A stretch of DNA of 43,111 bases, taken from the NCBI GenBank assembly GCA_017554385.1, contig JAFZIL010000029.1, positions 1-43,111 on the forward strand, written 5' to 3'. The notes under the pieces were generated by a model, which saw only the letters and a list, made by a program, of their open reading frames with translations, had not been told where the DNA came from and searched no databases. The position numbers and the translations under genes are program-made. The stretch is from Prevotella sp. (GTDB lineage: Bacteria; Bacteroidota; Bacteroidia; Bacteroidales; Bacteroidaceae). Positions 1 to 8,214 of the stretch are shown piece after piece. Each line of letters opens with the position of its first letter. The stretch's first letter is position 1.

Positions 1-91
1 ATGGAGATTTCTTCGTTGCTTTGCATGACAAGCGTTTTTGTTTTGCGGCGGCAAAAGTAATGCTTTTTTCGGCTTGGTTGGCAAAAAGCGT

Positions 92-99
92 TATTTTTG
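92..99 (+). promoter_or_regulatory. Bacteroidetes-type -7 promoter box
   Basis: TATTTTTG matches TAnnTTTG. It lies 4 bp before an ATG at 104 and 43 bp before an ATG at 143. No convincing TTTG box is seen at the usual 19-20 bp upstream. If transcription starts about 5 bp after the box, the ATG at 104 would be at or before the transcript start, which favours the ATG at 143 for the adaptor gene. Confidence 0.55.
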
Positions 100-142
100 C
101 ACCATGAAAACCATCGCACGAATATATAAAGTAATAACAAAT

Positions 143-1243
143 ATGAAAAAAGCATTGAAAATTGTAGGATGGAGCCTCGTGGGGCTTTTCGTCGTTTACA
201 CGTTCTATTTCCTCTGGAAGCAGTCACAACCTGCTCCCATCGTCTATGAACTCATCACGCCGCAGCAGCGTGATATCGTGAAGAAAACTACGGCTACGGG
301 TAGCGTCGAGGCCCGCAACCAGGTCGAGGTGAAGCCGTTGGCCACCGGTGTCATCAGTCAGCTGATGGTGCAGCCGGGAAAACATGTCAACCAAGGTGAC
401 ATCATCGCTACCATCAAGATTATCCCCGACATGGCACAGCTCAACCAAGCCAAGAGCCAGGTGGAGTCGGCACGTATCTCTTCAGAAGAGCAACAGCGGG
501 AGTTCGACCGTATCAAGGCACTTTACGACAAAGGCGTGGTCAGCCGTGAAGAGTATGAGATGAAAGAGGCTCAGCTTGCTGAGGCCAAGGAGAGCGTGAC
601 AGCTGCCCAGACACAGGTAGAGGTAATCACGAAGGGACAGTCTACACGCTCGGGCAATGTCAACATCACCAGCCTGCGATCCACTATCTCCGGCCTTGTG
701 CTCAATGTGCCGGTCAAGGTTGGATCGTCGGTATCGGGCACCAGCGCCTTCACCGAGGGTACCACCGTGGCCAAGATTGCCGATATGGGCGACATCATCT
801 TCCGGGGATACATCGACGAGACCGAGGTGGCCAAGCTGCAGCAGAATATGGAGATTGAGCTAACCCTCGGCTCTATGCAGGATGTCAAGATTCCTGCCAC
901 CCTCGACTATATTGCTCCTGAGTGTGAACTGCAGAATGGTGCCAAAATGTTCGAGCTGAAAGCTTCGGCCCATATTCCCAACGATATCAACATCCGTTCA
1001 GGCTATAGTGCCAATGCCAACATTGTAATTGCCAAGGCAGAGCAGGTACTCTCATGCGACGAGACTGCCATTGAGTTTGCCGACGGCAAGACCTACGTCT
1101 ATGTCCTTACCTCCGACCCCAAAAACGAAGAGCATCAGCAGTTTGAACGCCGTGAGGTCAGCGTAGGCATCTCCGATGGACTCTATGTTGAACTCAAGAG
1201 CGGAGTCAAGGCAGGCGAATTGATCAGAGGCATTCAGAAGTAG
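143..1243 (+). CDS. RND/ABC efflux periplasmic adaptor (HlyD/MacA family)
   Basis: Membrane fusion protein that would link an inner membrane pump to a TolC-type outer membrane channel. From the ATG at 143 it has 366 residues. An N-terminal anchor helix (KIVGWSLVGLFVVYTFYFLW) is followed by the first half of a lipoyl-like domain (VEVKPLATGVISQL), a coiled-coil hairpin rich in Glu, Gln and Ala at about residues 105-165, the second lipoyl half (STISGLVLNVPVKVGSSV), then a beta-barrel and a membrane-proximal domain. An ATG at 104 would add 13 residues, but it sits against a -7 promoter box. The TolC homologue follows 40 bp downstream, so the two form an operon. No pump permease is in the window, so the partner must lie elsewhere. 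MacA-like is the closest family impression; the cargo is unknown. Confidence 0.85.
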   Translation: MKKALKIVGWSLVGLFVVYTFYFLWKQSQPAPIVYELITPQQRDIVKKTTATGSVEARNQVEVKPLATGVISQLMVQPGKHVNQGDIIATIKIIPDMAQLNQAKSQVESARISSEEQQREFDRIKALYDKGVVSREEYEMKEAQLAEAKESVTAAQTQVEVITKGQSTRSGNVNITSLRSTISGLVLNVPVKVGSSVSGTSAFTEGTTVAKIADMGDIIFRGYIDETEVAKLQQNMEIELTLGSMQDVKIPATLDYIAPECELQNGAKMFELKASAHIPNDINIRSGYSANANIVIAKAEQVLSCDETAIEFADGKTYVYVLTSDPKNEEHQQFERREVSVGISDGLYVELKSGVKAGELIRGIQK

Positions 1244-1283
1244 TTCAAGAGTTTTCGTTTTGGTTATCGTTTTCGTTTAAATT

Positions 1284-2648
1284 ATGAAGAAACTCAATCA
1301 TATCAAAGTGCTGTTCATGATTCTTTGCCAATTGTCAATTGTCAGTCATCAATTATCAATTGCCAGAGCTCAGCACATATGGACCTACGATGAATGCATC
1401 CAGTATGCCATCGACAATAATATTGACATGAAGCAGAAAGCCGTTGATATTGAAATGCAGAAGAACCAACTCAATACCACTGAGAACGACTGGCTCCCGT
1501 CTGTCAACGTGGTTGCTGCCCAACGTTTCAGCTTCGGCAACGCATTTGCTTCTACCGGTACCATGGCCTCGTCAAATAAGGTTTATAATGCCGACCTCTC
1601 CTACACCAATGCTACCGCTGATCTGGAGATGCCCGTCTTCGATGGCTTCCGCAGGAAGAACCAGAAGCTTGCCGACCATTGGTCTGTACAGCAGGCTACG
1701 GCTTCGCTCCTCTATGCCCGTAAGGCGCTGACCATTCAGATGGCTACCTACTACCTCCAAGCACTCTACGAGAGGGGCATGATGGAGGTGGCACAGACAC
1801 AGGTAGAAACTAGCCGACAGCTCTGTGAGAAGACAAAGACGCTGGTCGACGACGGAAGGAACCCGAAGAGCGACCTGGCCGATGCGGAAGCCCAGCTGGC
1901 TGCCGACGAATACGAACTCACCGAGGCCCAGGGACGTTACAAGATAGCGCTCCTCACGCTTTCACAGCTACTCAACCTTGAGACCGTTGAGGGCTTCGAC
2001 ATTGCAGACATCACCGAAGATCCCTCCACCCTCCACCCTCCGCTCGACCTCTGGTCGCTTGCAAGGCAAGAACCCTCCACCATTGAGCAGTACCCCTCCA
2101 TCGTAGCAGGCAAGGCATTGGTAGAGAAAAACCGATACGACATCGAAACGGCACGCGCGGGCTACTATCCGAAAGTCGACTTCCGTGCCTCGCTCAACAC
2201 CTACTACCTCAACTTCTTCCATGAGTCCCATCCCGACGGCTTTGGTGCACAGTGGTGGAACAACAAGAGCGAAGTGGTAGGACTGCACCTCACCATTCCT
2301 GTCTTCGACCGCTTCTCTACCCGCAACAATATCCGCAAGGCCAAGATGGCCCACACCAAGAGCCAGCTGGCACTCGAGGACTCGCGCCAACAGCTACGCA
2401 AGGAGATGGATCAGGCCTACTACAATGCTCTCAACGCACAGAGCAAGTACGCCTCGGCAAAGAAGTCCGAGGAGGCCAGCCAGTTGTCATGCGCCTACGA
2501 GAAAGACAAGTACGAGGCGGGACGCAGCACCCTCTACGACCTTACCCAAGCCAACCAGCGCCTGAAGAAGGCACGTGAGGATGCCGTACAGGCAAAATAC
2601 GAGAATATCATTCGAAGGAAGATTCTCGAAGTCTACGTTGGACAATAA
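1284..2648 (+). CDS. TolC-family outer membrane efflux protein
   Basis: Outer membrane channel component, 454 residues, usual length for the OEP family. A signal peptide ends near residue 29 (ARAQ), and the mature protein starts with the typical YDECIQYAIDNN segment. Long amphipathic helices with Ala/Gln/Lys heptads fill the rest in two related halves, and it ends with the usual LYDLTQANQRL stretch. It lies directly downstream of the periplasmic adaptor. Oddities: the signal peptide coding region (1329-1362) is a run of 7-bp repeats built on CAATTGT, and a second short heptad run (CCTCCAC three times, 2023-2043) encodes a linker. The family call is secure; the substrate is not known. Confidence 0.9.
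   Translation: MKKLNHIKVLFMILCQLSIVSHQLSIARAQHIWTYDECIQYAIDNNIDMKQKAVDIEMQKNQLNTTENDWLPSVNVVAAQRFSFGNAFASTGTMASSNKVYNADLSYTNATADLEMPVFDGFRRKNQKLADHWSVQQATASLLYARKALTIQMATYYLQALYERGMMEVAQTQVETSRQLCEKTKTLVDDGRNPKSDLADAEAQLAADEYELTEAQGRYKIALLTLSQLLNLETVEGFDIADITEDPSTLHPPLDLWSLARQEPSTIEQYPSIVAGKALVEKNRYDIETARAGYYPKVDFRASLNTYYLNFFHESHPDGFGAQWWNNKSEVVGLHLTIPVFDRFSTRNNIRKAKMAHTKSQLALEDSRQQLRKEMDQAYYNALNAQSKYASAKKSEEASQLSCAYEKDKYEAGRSTLYDLTQANQRLKKAREDAVQAKYENIIRRKILEVYVGQ
1329..1362 (+). repeat. Heptad tandem repeat inside a signal peptide
   Basis: Five degenerate 7-bp units: CAATTGT, CAATTGT, CAGTCAT, CAATTAT, CAATTG. They encode residues about 16-27 of the TolC-like protein, which is the hydrophobic part of the signal peptide. 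The sense strand has no stop in any frame; the other strand would give TGA. Confidence 0.8.
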
Positions 2649-2679
2649 ACATTAACTGTAAACTAAAGACCTAAAAAAG

Positions 2680-4287
2680 ATGATAAAGGAAATACAGGCG
2701 TCCATAGTGACCCATTGGGAACAGCCGGCGCTGACCGATTTCAATGCCGAGACCTACAGCTATGCCGATGTCGCAGGACTTATCACGCAGTTACACGCCC
2801 TGTTCAAAGAGGTGGGCATCCAGCGGGGCGACAAGATTGCACTTTGCGGCAGCAACTGTTCCCGCTGGGCAGTAGCCTTCATGGCTACTGTCACCTACGG
2901 AGCCGTCGTTGTGCCCATACTGCCCGATTTCCTCTCCGACCAGATCCATCATATCGTTACTCATAGTGAGGCCCGGCTCTTCTTCGTCTCCGACCAGATA
3001 CTGAAGCGCATAGACCCCCAGCAGATGCCCGGCCTCATAGCCATCCTCAACATGGCCGACTATTCCCTCGCAAGCGGGTCTGCCCCCTCCGTTTCCCCAC
3101 TTCCTTCTCATATTACTCCTGCTCAGCTGAACTTTCAGCCGGAGACTTCCGAAAATGACCTGATGATGATCAACTACACCAGCGGCACAACAGGGTTCTC
3201 CAAAGGTGTCATGCTACCATATCGCGCCTTCGACAGCAATTATGAGTTCGCGGAGAAAGCATTGGGACGGCACATGCAATCCGGCTCCAACGTGCTTTCC
3301 ATGCTCCCCATGGCCCACATGTACGGACTCATGTTCGAATTCCTCTACGAGTTCCTACATGGCTGCCACATCTTTTTCCTCACTCAGATGCCCACACCGC
3401 AGGTCATCGCCCGCGCCTTCAAGGAGGTCAGGCCACGCATTATTATTGCCGTTCCGCTTATCATCGAGAAGATTGTCAGAAAGCAGATTATGAAGAAGGT
3501 GCGTACCAGCAAGGCTGCCAAGCTCATGCAGTGGCCCGTAGCTGGCATCGTTGTCAGACGCCTCATCCTTAAGCAGGTCATCAAGGCTTTCGGAGGCAAT
3601 CTGTATGAGTGTATCGTAGGAGGCGCTGCCCTCAACCAAGAGGTAGAGACTTTCCTACGCAGCTTCGGCTTCCCCATCACCGTAGGCTACGGAGCCACGG
3701 AGTGTGCGCCCATCATCACCTTCTCCGACTGGAAGTCATTCGTGCCCGACTCCTGCGGAAAAGCTGTCATCAACATGGAGATAAGAATCGACAGCGACGA
3801 CCCGCAACACAAGGCCGGCGAGATACTCACTCGCGGAAAGAACGTCATGCTCGGCTATTACAAGAACCCAGAGGCTACGGCCGAAGCCCTCGATGCCGAC
3901 GGATGGTACCATACCGGCGACCTCGGCATACTCGATGCCAAGGGCAACCTCTTCATCAAGGGACGCAAGAAAAACATGATCCTCGGACCCAACGGACAGA
4001 ACATCTACCCCGAGGAGATAGAAGATAAGCTCAACTCCATGCTCATGGTCAGCGAGAGCATCATCGTGCAGCGCAACAACCATCTCGAGGCACTCATACA
4101 CCCCGACTATGAGGAAGCTAGACAGCTACACCTCACCGACGAGAACATCAGCAACATCATGCAGCTCAACCACACCGACCTCAACGAGATACTCCCTGCC
4201 TACGAGCACATCCATGCCGTACACATACAGGAAAAGGAGTTTGAGAAAACACCCAAAAGGAGCATCAAACGCTATCTGTATAAATAA
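2680..4287 (+). CDS. AMP-dependent acyl-CoA (or acyl-ACP) synthetase
   Basis: ANL-superfamily adenylating enzyme, 535 residues, expected to activate a fatty or other carboxylic acid with ATP before transfer to CoA or ACP. Visible motifs: the P-loop YTSGTTGFSKG at about 166-176, GYGATECAP (A5) near 338, WYHTGDLG (A7) at about 409-416, GRKKNMI (A8) near 428, and a C-terminal TPKRSIKRYLY carrying the A10 lysine. It starts 31 bp after the TolC-like gene, probably in the same transcript. Long-chain acyl substrates are the usual assignment for this subfamily, but chain length cannot be read from the sequence. The linker at about residues 130-148 is rich in Ser and Pro. Confidence 0.85.
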   Translation: MIKEIQASIVTHWEQPALTDFNAETYSYADVAGLITQLHALFKEVGIQRGDKIALCGSNCSRWAVAFMATVTYGAVVVPILPDFLSDQIHHIVTHSEARLFFVSDQILKRIDPQQMPGLIAILNMADYSLASGSAPSVSPLPSHITPAQLNFQPETSENDLMMINYTSGTTGFSKGVMLPYRAFDSNYEFAEKALGRHMQSGSNVLSMLPMAHMYGLMFEFLYEFLHGCHIFFLTQMPTPQVIARAFKEVRPRIIIAVPLIIEKIVRKQIMKKVRTSKAAKLMQWPVAGIVVRRLILKQVIKAFGGNLYECIVGGAALNQEVETFLRSFGFPITVGYGATECAPIITFSDWKSFVPDSCGKAVINMEIRIDSDDPQHKAGEILTRGKNVMLGYYKNPEATAEALDADGWYHTGDLGILDAKGNLFIKGRKKNMILGPNGQNIYPEEIEDKLNSMLMVSESIIVQRNNHLEALIHPDYEEARQLHLTDENISNIMQLNHTDLNEILPAYEHIHAVHIQEKEFEKTPKRSIKRYLYK

Positions 4288-4314
4288 CCATAACTAATTG
4301 TTCTATACTTTCTG

Positions 4315-6819
4315 ATGAAGAGATTATTTTTTTCAGCATGCGTCGTCTTGATGATGCTTTGCCAAGCTACGGCTCAAGATGCAACGACCACCTTCCGCAC
4401 TTGGGCGATGACACCGCCAATGGGCTGGAACTCATGGGACTGCTATTATTCGAGCGTCACGGAGAAAGAAGTGATGCAGAACGCGCAGTACCTCGTAGAC
4501 AACGACCTCGTGCGCCACGGATGGGAGTATGTGGTCATCGACATACGCTGGTACTGCAACCATCCTTCCTTGGGTGGCGGCAACTACAATCAGCGGGGCG
4601 ACCAGGACTATGTGCTCGACGAGTACGGACGCTACCTGCCCTCGCCTACCCGATTCCCCTCATGCATACAGGACGGCAAGAACATCGGCTTCAAGGCCAT
4701 TGCCGACAAGCTGCACGAGATGGGACTGAAGTTCGGCATCCACATCATGCGCGGCGTGCCGAAGTCGGTCGTGGGCAGCAGCTACAAGCTGAAGGGCAGC
4801 GAGGCGACACCGTGGACGCAGGTCTACAACGGCACCACCTCACCCTGCACATGGCTGAAGGACAACCTGCTGGTGCGTAACAACGAGGCCGGACAGCTCT
4901 ACTACAACAGCATCATGGACCTCTATGCCGAGTGGGGCGTGGACTTCCTGAAGGTCGACGACCTCAGCCGCCCGTTCTATACCGACGAGATCCACATGAT
5001 ACGCCATGCCATCGACCAGACAGGGCGACCTATGGTGCTCTCACTCTCGCCGGGCAAGACGCAGTACCAGTATGCCGACGAGTGTCTGGAGAATGCCAAC
5101 ATGTGGCGCATGATGGACGACCTGTGGGACAACTGGAGTGCAGTCGATGCCGTGTTCAACGAGGCACATGCCTGGGAGACGGTGACCCGTCCGGGCAACT
5201 ATGCCGACTGCGACATGCTGCCCTTGGGACAGATTGCCATGACCATTGCCGACCAAGGATATACAGCTGCCGATAAGGGCCGCTGGACGAACCTATCACA
5301 GAACGAGCAGCTGACCATGATGACGCTCTGGGGCATCTGCCACTCTCCCCTGTTCTTCGGTGGTGAGATGACTAAGAACGACGACTTCACGCTCTCGCTC
5401 CTGAACAACGAGGAGTACCACCAGATGCACAAGTACGGTGAGAACGCCCATCAGGTGTTCTGCGACGAGGACAACGGTCGCGTAGCCTGGACGTCGAATA
5501 TCGGCGACACCCGCTATCTCGCCCTCTTCCAGCGCGACAACACCCGCTGGGTGGTGGGCAGCAAGGCGCTCTATAAATCGGAGGTGGTGGCCTACACCAC
5601 CGACGGCCACACCGTTGATGTCGATATCGAATGGCCCTCAGGGTCGAAGACGCTGGTGCTCGTGGTCGACGATGGTGGCGACAACTATAACTACGACCAT
5701 GGCGACTGGATCAACCCAACGCTCGTGCTGAGCGACGGCACGGAGGTGGAGCTGACGGGCACCTACAAGACCCGCCAGTACACCGCCAGCTACTTCAACC
5801 GTGTCTATGAGAACAAGAACGTAGACAATGGCGGCAAGATGAAGGTGATGGGCGTGAGCTACGACCGTGGCTTCTCTACCGATGCCAATGCTGCCATCTT
5901 CTTCCAGATCCCCGACGACATGGACGTGGTGCGATTCCGTGCAATGGCAGCTGCCGACGACTCCGGCATCAACCAGACCGGCGCCACGACCTCGATACGC
6001 TTCATGGTGTTCGACCAGAACCCGCTCTCTAACGAGCAGGACGACTATGCAGCACGCTCAGGACTCATCAGCCGTACCGGCACGAAGAGCAAAGAGATGA
6101 AGTGCGATGTGACGGGTGCCGAGCAGCTGAAGATCTTCGTGAGCAACTACGGCGACGGCTTCGCCTACGACCGTGCCGACCTCATCAATCCCGTGCTCAT
6201 CGATGCCGAGGGCAACGAGACCTCGCTCACCACCCTCCAGCAGACCTCCTACACCTCGGAGTGGGGCTCGCTCCATGTAAACAAGAACGTTGAGGGTGGA
6301 ACGTTGAGAGTTGAGGGACAAAGCTACCAGACTGGTCTCGGTCTGAACGCCCAGTGCACGCTCGTCTACGACCTGCCTGCGGGTCACAACTACAAGACCT
6401 TCCGTGCCCTCTGCGGCTACGACTCCAGCTGCGACACCGACAACACGTCGTCGAGCGGCACCACGATGGAGTTCTTCTTCTATGTGACGAAGGACACACC
6501 CTTCGACTTCGACCTCACACAGATAGGCTATGCAGCCAGCGAGACGGTACCCGTCTATGACATCTGGGCCAAGGAAGAGGCAGGCACCGTCACAGGCACG
6601 CTCAGCACCAGCGTTCCCAGCCACGGCGTGAAGCTCTATCGCCTGGGCGACCATTCGGCTGACGGCATCGAGACCATTCATCATTCACCGCTCAGCCCAC
6701 AGGGAAGTCTGTACGACTTGCAGGGGCGGCGCGTGCCTGATACTATGGGAAAGCGCGACAGCGGGAACCTTAAAAAGGGACTATATATCAAAAACGGGCA
6801 AAAGCTTCTGGTGAAATAA
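4315..6819 (+). CDS. Secreted GH27 alpha-galactosidase-like enzyme with NPCBM-like modules
   Basis: Signal peptide 1-20 (CQATAQ), then a GH27 (clan GH-D) barrel starting at MTPPMGWNSWDCYYSSV. The likely nucleophile is D215 in FLKVDDL and the likely acid/base D269 in WRMMDDLWDNW, by alignment with the family motifs KYDN and RNFADI. After the barrel and its beta domain (to about 430) come two similar NPCBM-like modules, each with a GDGF/YDHGDWINP-type opening and an NKNV segment. The protein ends in GSLYDLQGRRV...KKGLYIKNGQKLLVK, a short tail shared with other secreted proteins here. It would remove alpha-galactosyl side groups outside the cytoplasm; other GH27 specificities are possible. It starts 27 bp after the synthetase gene. 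Confidence 0.85.
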   Translation: MKRLFFSACVVLMMLCQATAQDATTTFRTWAMTPPMGWNSWDCYYSSVTEKEVMQNAQYLVDNDLVRHGWEYVVIDIRWYCNHPSLGGGNYNQRGDQDYVLDEYGRYLPSPTRFPSCIQDGKNIGFKAIADKLHEMGLKFGIHIMRGVPKSVVGSSYKLKGSEATPWTQVYNGTTSPCTWLKDNLLVRNNEAGQLYYNSIMDLYAEWGVDFLKVDDLSRPFYTDEIHMIRHAIDQTGRPMVLSLSPGKTQYQYADECLENANMWRMMDDLWDNWSAVDAVFNEAHAWETVTRPGNYADCDMLPLGQIAMTIADQGYTAADKGRWTNLSQNEQLTMMTLWGICHSPLFFGGEMTKNDDFTLSLLNNEEYHQMHKYGENAHQVFCDEDNGRVAWTSNIGDTRYLALFQRDNTRWVVGSKALYKSEVVAYTTDGHTVDVDIEWPSGSKTLVLVVDDGGDNYNYDHGDWINPTLVLSDGTEVELTGTYKTRQYTASYFNRVYENKNVDNGGKMKVMGVSYDRGFSTDANAAIFFQIPDDMDVVRFRAMAAADDSGINQTGATTSIRFMVFDQNPLSNEQDDYAARSGLISRTGTKSKEMKCDVTGAEQLKIFVSNYGDGFAYDRADLINPVLIDAEGNETSLTTLQQTSYTSEWGSLHVNKNVEGGTLRVEGQSYQTGLGLNAQCTLVYDLPAGHNYKTFRALCGYDSSCDTDNTSSSGTTMEFFFYVTKDTPFDFDLTQIGYAASETVPVYDIWAKEEAGTVTGTLSTSVPSHGVKLYRLGDHSADGIETIHHSPLSPQGSLYDLQGRRVPDTMGKRDSGNLKKGLYIKNGQKLLVK

Positions 6820-6897
6820 CAAGCAGAAGCGGCCTGGCACCTCGTTATTAATGCGTACAAAATCGTCCGTATGTGTATCATTTCGTGCCACCGGCTT

Positions 6898-6960
6898 CGT
6901 TTGGTCGTTTGGGACTTGGTCGTTTAGTGGTTTAGAAGACTCGTCGATTGTCGTCCTCTA
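6898..6960 (+). repeat. Degenerate octad tandem repeat, intergenic
   Basis: Units of 8 bp related to CGTTTGGT / CGTTTAGT / GGTTTAGA run from 6898, with one 7-bp unit (6914-6920), ending in CGATTGTC and GTCCTCTA. It lies downstream of the GH27 gene. No hairpin followed by a T run is seen, so it is not an obvious terminator. Confidence 0.55.
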
Positions 6961-6980
6961 AAAAAAGTCAGAATTATGCG

Positions 6981-7294
6981 TTATCATACACCAAGCACTC
7001 ATTTTCAATGGGTTACGGATAAAATAACCGCTATTTATCCGCAATTATCCTACACCAACAATTAATCAAAAAACTACAAAAAAACTGTCTTTGCAGCACA
7101 TTGTTTAGGGAGTCCGAACTGTCCGGACAAAAGTCCGAACCGTTCGGACAAAAGTTCGGACAGTTCGGACGAAGGCAAACAACCTCTGTTAAGCAAACCG
7201 AAGATGTTGGTGTAGGATAAGTAGCGGATAAAATACAGATAATTTATATGTAACTAACTGGTATTCAGTACTTGGTGTAGGATAAGCGGATAAA
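6981..7294. repeat. Iteron-like inverted and direct 14-bp repeats around an octamer array
   Basis: Four copies of TTGGTGTAGGATAA are seen. On the plus strand they are at 7207-7220 and 7272-7285. Inverted copies are at 6981-6994 (one mismatch) and 7045-7058. A second motif, CGGATAAA, is at 7016-7023, 7225-7232 and 7287-7294, with an inverted copy at 7034-7041; 7016-7041 can form an 8-bp stem. The octamer array at 7112-7170 lies between the two orientations. The layout resembles binding sites of a DNA-binding protein, but no neighbouring regulator or Rep gene is present. Confidence 0.75.
7112..7170. repeat. GTYCGRAC octamer array, 21-bp period
   Basis: Six octamers of pattern GTYCGRAC start at 7112, 7121, 7133, 7142, 7154 and 7163. 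Spacing alternates 9, 12, 9, 12, 9 bp: pairs separated by one base, then an AAAA spacer. The composite unit is therefore 21 bp, two helical turns. Each octamer is close to palindromic, as expected for dimer binding sites. Confidence 0.8.
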
Positions 7295-7313
7295 TGATAA
7301 GTTTATGCTGGTA

Positions 7314-7336
7314 TCTGTCCCGTTTACCGGGACAGA
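7314..7336. other. Perfect 9-bp hairpin
   Basis: TCTGTCCCG (7314-7322) pairs with CGGGACAGA (7328-7336) around a 5-base loop. No T run follows, so it is not a standard terminator. Confidence 0.55.
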
Positions 7337-7358
7337 CGGGGAGGTGAGCTTAACATAG

Positions 7359-7686
7359 ACCGGTACCCAGAGGACCATTTGTGGTAACGTTCAGAAAAGG
7401 GCTTTTGAACAATCTCGTACACCATCGTTCACACCAACCCGTCGCGAGGTAGCCATCATCGATGCCGTAGCTGGCAGCGGTGACCCAACACTGTGTTTCG
7501 ACACTTACGAGAATACGTCCTGGGAGAGTGCAGCCAAGAAGGACTCCGCATGGATTACATTTACTTTGGCACAGCCCACGGCTATCGACGAAATCTGTAT
7601 CATTGAAAACGTTGAAGGGCTGATCTCGACAAAGATTGTTGGGGTCAGCCTTTCACGTGAACTGTACATTGGTAACGGTCGTAAAG
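7359..7686 (+). pseudogene. Decayed fragment of a secreted protein, galactose-binding-like
   Basis: An open frame without a start codon runs from an in-frame TAG (7356-7358) to a TGA at 7713, overlapping the 3' end of ndk. It reads like the middle of a carbohydrate-binding domain: IIDAVAGSGDPTLCFDTYEN, then SAWITFTLAQPTAIDEICII, the pattern of F5/8 type C / CBM32-like folds (a DGD..T.W-like segment, then W-hydrophobic-F-hydrophobic, then a hydrophobic strand). Sense reaches right up to the ndk end. I read it as the truncated tail end of a lost glycosidase-type gene. The fold call is tentative; the absence of a start is directly visible. Confidence 0.45.
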
Positions 7687-8151
7687 TTACTTGCACTCTC
7701 CGTCGCCGTAGATGAAGCCGAAGGCACCACTCTGATAGTCGAACACCTCGTCTTCCTTGAAGAAGCGGCGCAGCTCGATGGCAGCGTTTTCTACAGAGTC
7801 AGAGGCATGGACGATGTTCTGCTGGTTGCTCATGGAGTAGTCGCCACGGATGGTGCCGGGAGCAGCATCGCGTCCGTTGGTGACACCAGCCATTACGCGC
7901 ACCACCCTGACGGCATCGACACCGCTGATAGCAAGAGCCACAACGGGCGAAGCCTGCATCGAAGCGGCAAGCGAAGGGAAGAAGGGCTTGTCGGCCAGGT
8001 GGGCATAGTGCTCGCGCAGGATCTGGTCGCTGAGCTGCATCATCTTCATGCCTGAGATGCGGAGGCCGCGACGCTCAAAACGGTTAATTACTTCGCCAAT
8101 GAGCTGGCGCTGAACGCAACTGGGTTTCAGTAATACGAGTGTTGTTTCCAT
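7687..8151 (-). CDS. ndk: Nucleoside diphosphate kinase
   Basis: Transfers the gamma phosphate of ATP to nucleoside diphosphates by a phosphohistidine intermediate; cytoplasmic. The protein has 154 residues, the usual size. The catalytic histidine is H115 in QNIVHASDS. K9 (LLKPS), the GTIRGDY loop at 99-105 and the C-terminal FIYGDGE are as expected. The start is the only ATG that keeps the N-terminal METTLVLLKP strand. Downstream its 3' end abuts the decayed fragment at 7359-7686. No TAnnTTTG box is seen in the 61 bp upstream. Confidence 0.95.
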   Translation of the reverse strand: METTLVLLKPSCVQRQLIGEVINRFERRGLRISGMKMMQLSDQILREHYAHLADKPFFPSLAASMQASPVVALAISGVDAVRVVRVMAGVTNGRDAAPGTIRGDYSMSNQQNIVHASDSVENAAIELRRFFKEDEVFDYQSGAFGFIYGDGECK

Positions 8152-8160
8152 TGTTGTTTT

Positions 8161-8214
8161 GGGTTTTTAGGGGTTAATGGGTTTCAGAACTTATTGGGCC
8201 CATGAGGGGGAATT
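8161..8214. repeat. Degenerate 9-bp repeat between ndk and the GH95 gene
   Basis: Units GGGTTTTTA, GGGGTTAAT, GGGTTTCAG, AACTTATTG, GGCCCATGA fill the gap and run into the stop codon of the GH95 gene. They resemble the clearer GGACTTATR/GGGCTAATR nonamers at 28189, 30414 and 31776, but are much worn. Confidence 0.45.

Noticed and set aside
38-142. Adaptor protein start at 38 or 104
   Set aside because: A -7 promoter box at 92-99 lies in or against these starts; residues before 143 do not look like a membrane anchor.
6289-6318. Heptad insert (GTTGAGG/GTGGAAC/GTTGAGA) in the GH27 gene
   Set aside because: The coded segment aligns with the first NPCBM-like module without extra residues, so nothing was inserted; the repetition may be codon chance.
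6058-6684. 208-codon open frame on the minus strand
   Set aside because: Antisense to the NPCBM-like part of the GH27 gene; composition follows the sense codons.
6981-7294. Chromosomal origin (oriC)
   Set aside because: The TTATCC motifs do not match TTATCCACA DnaA boxes, and no dnaA or dnaN lies nearby.
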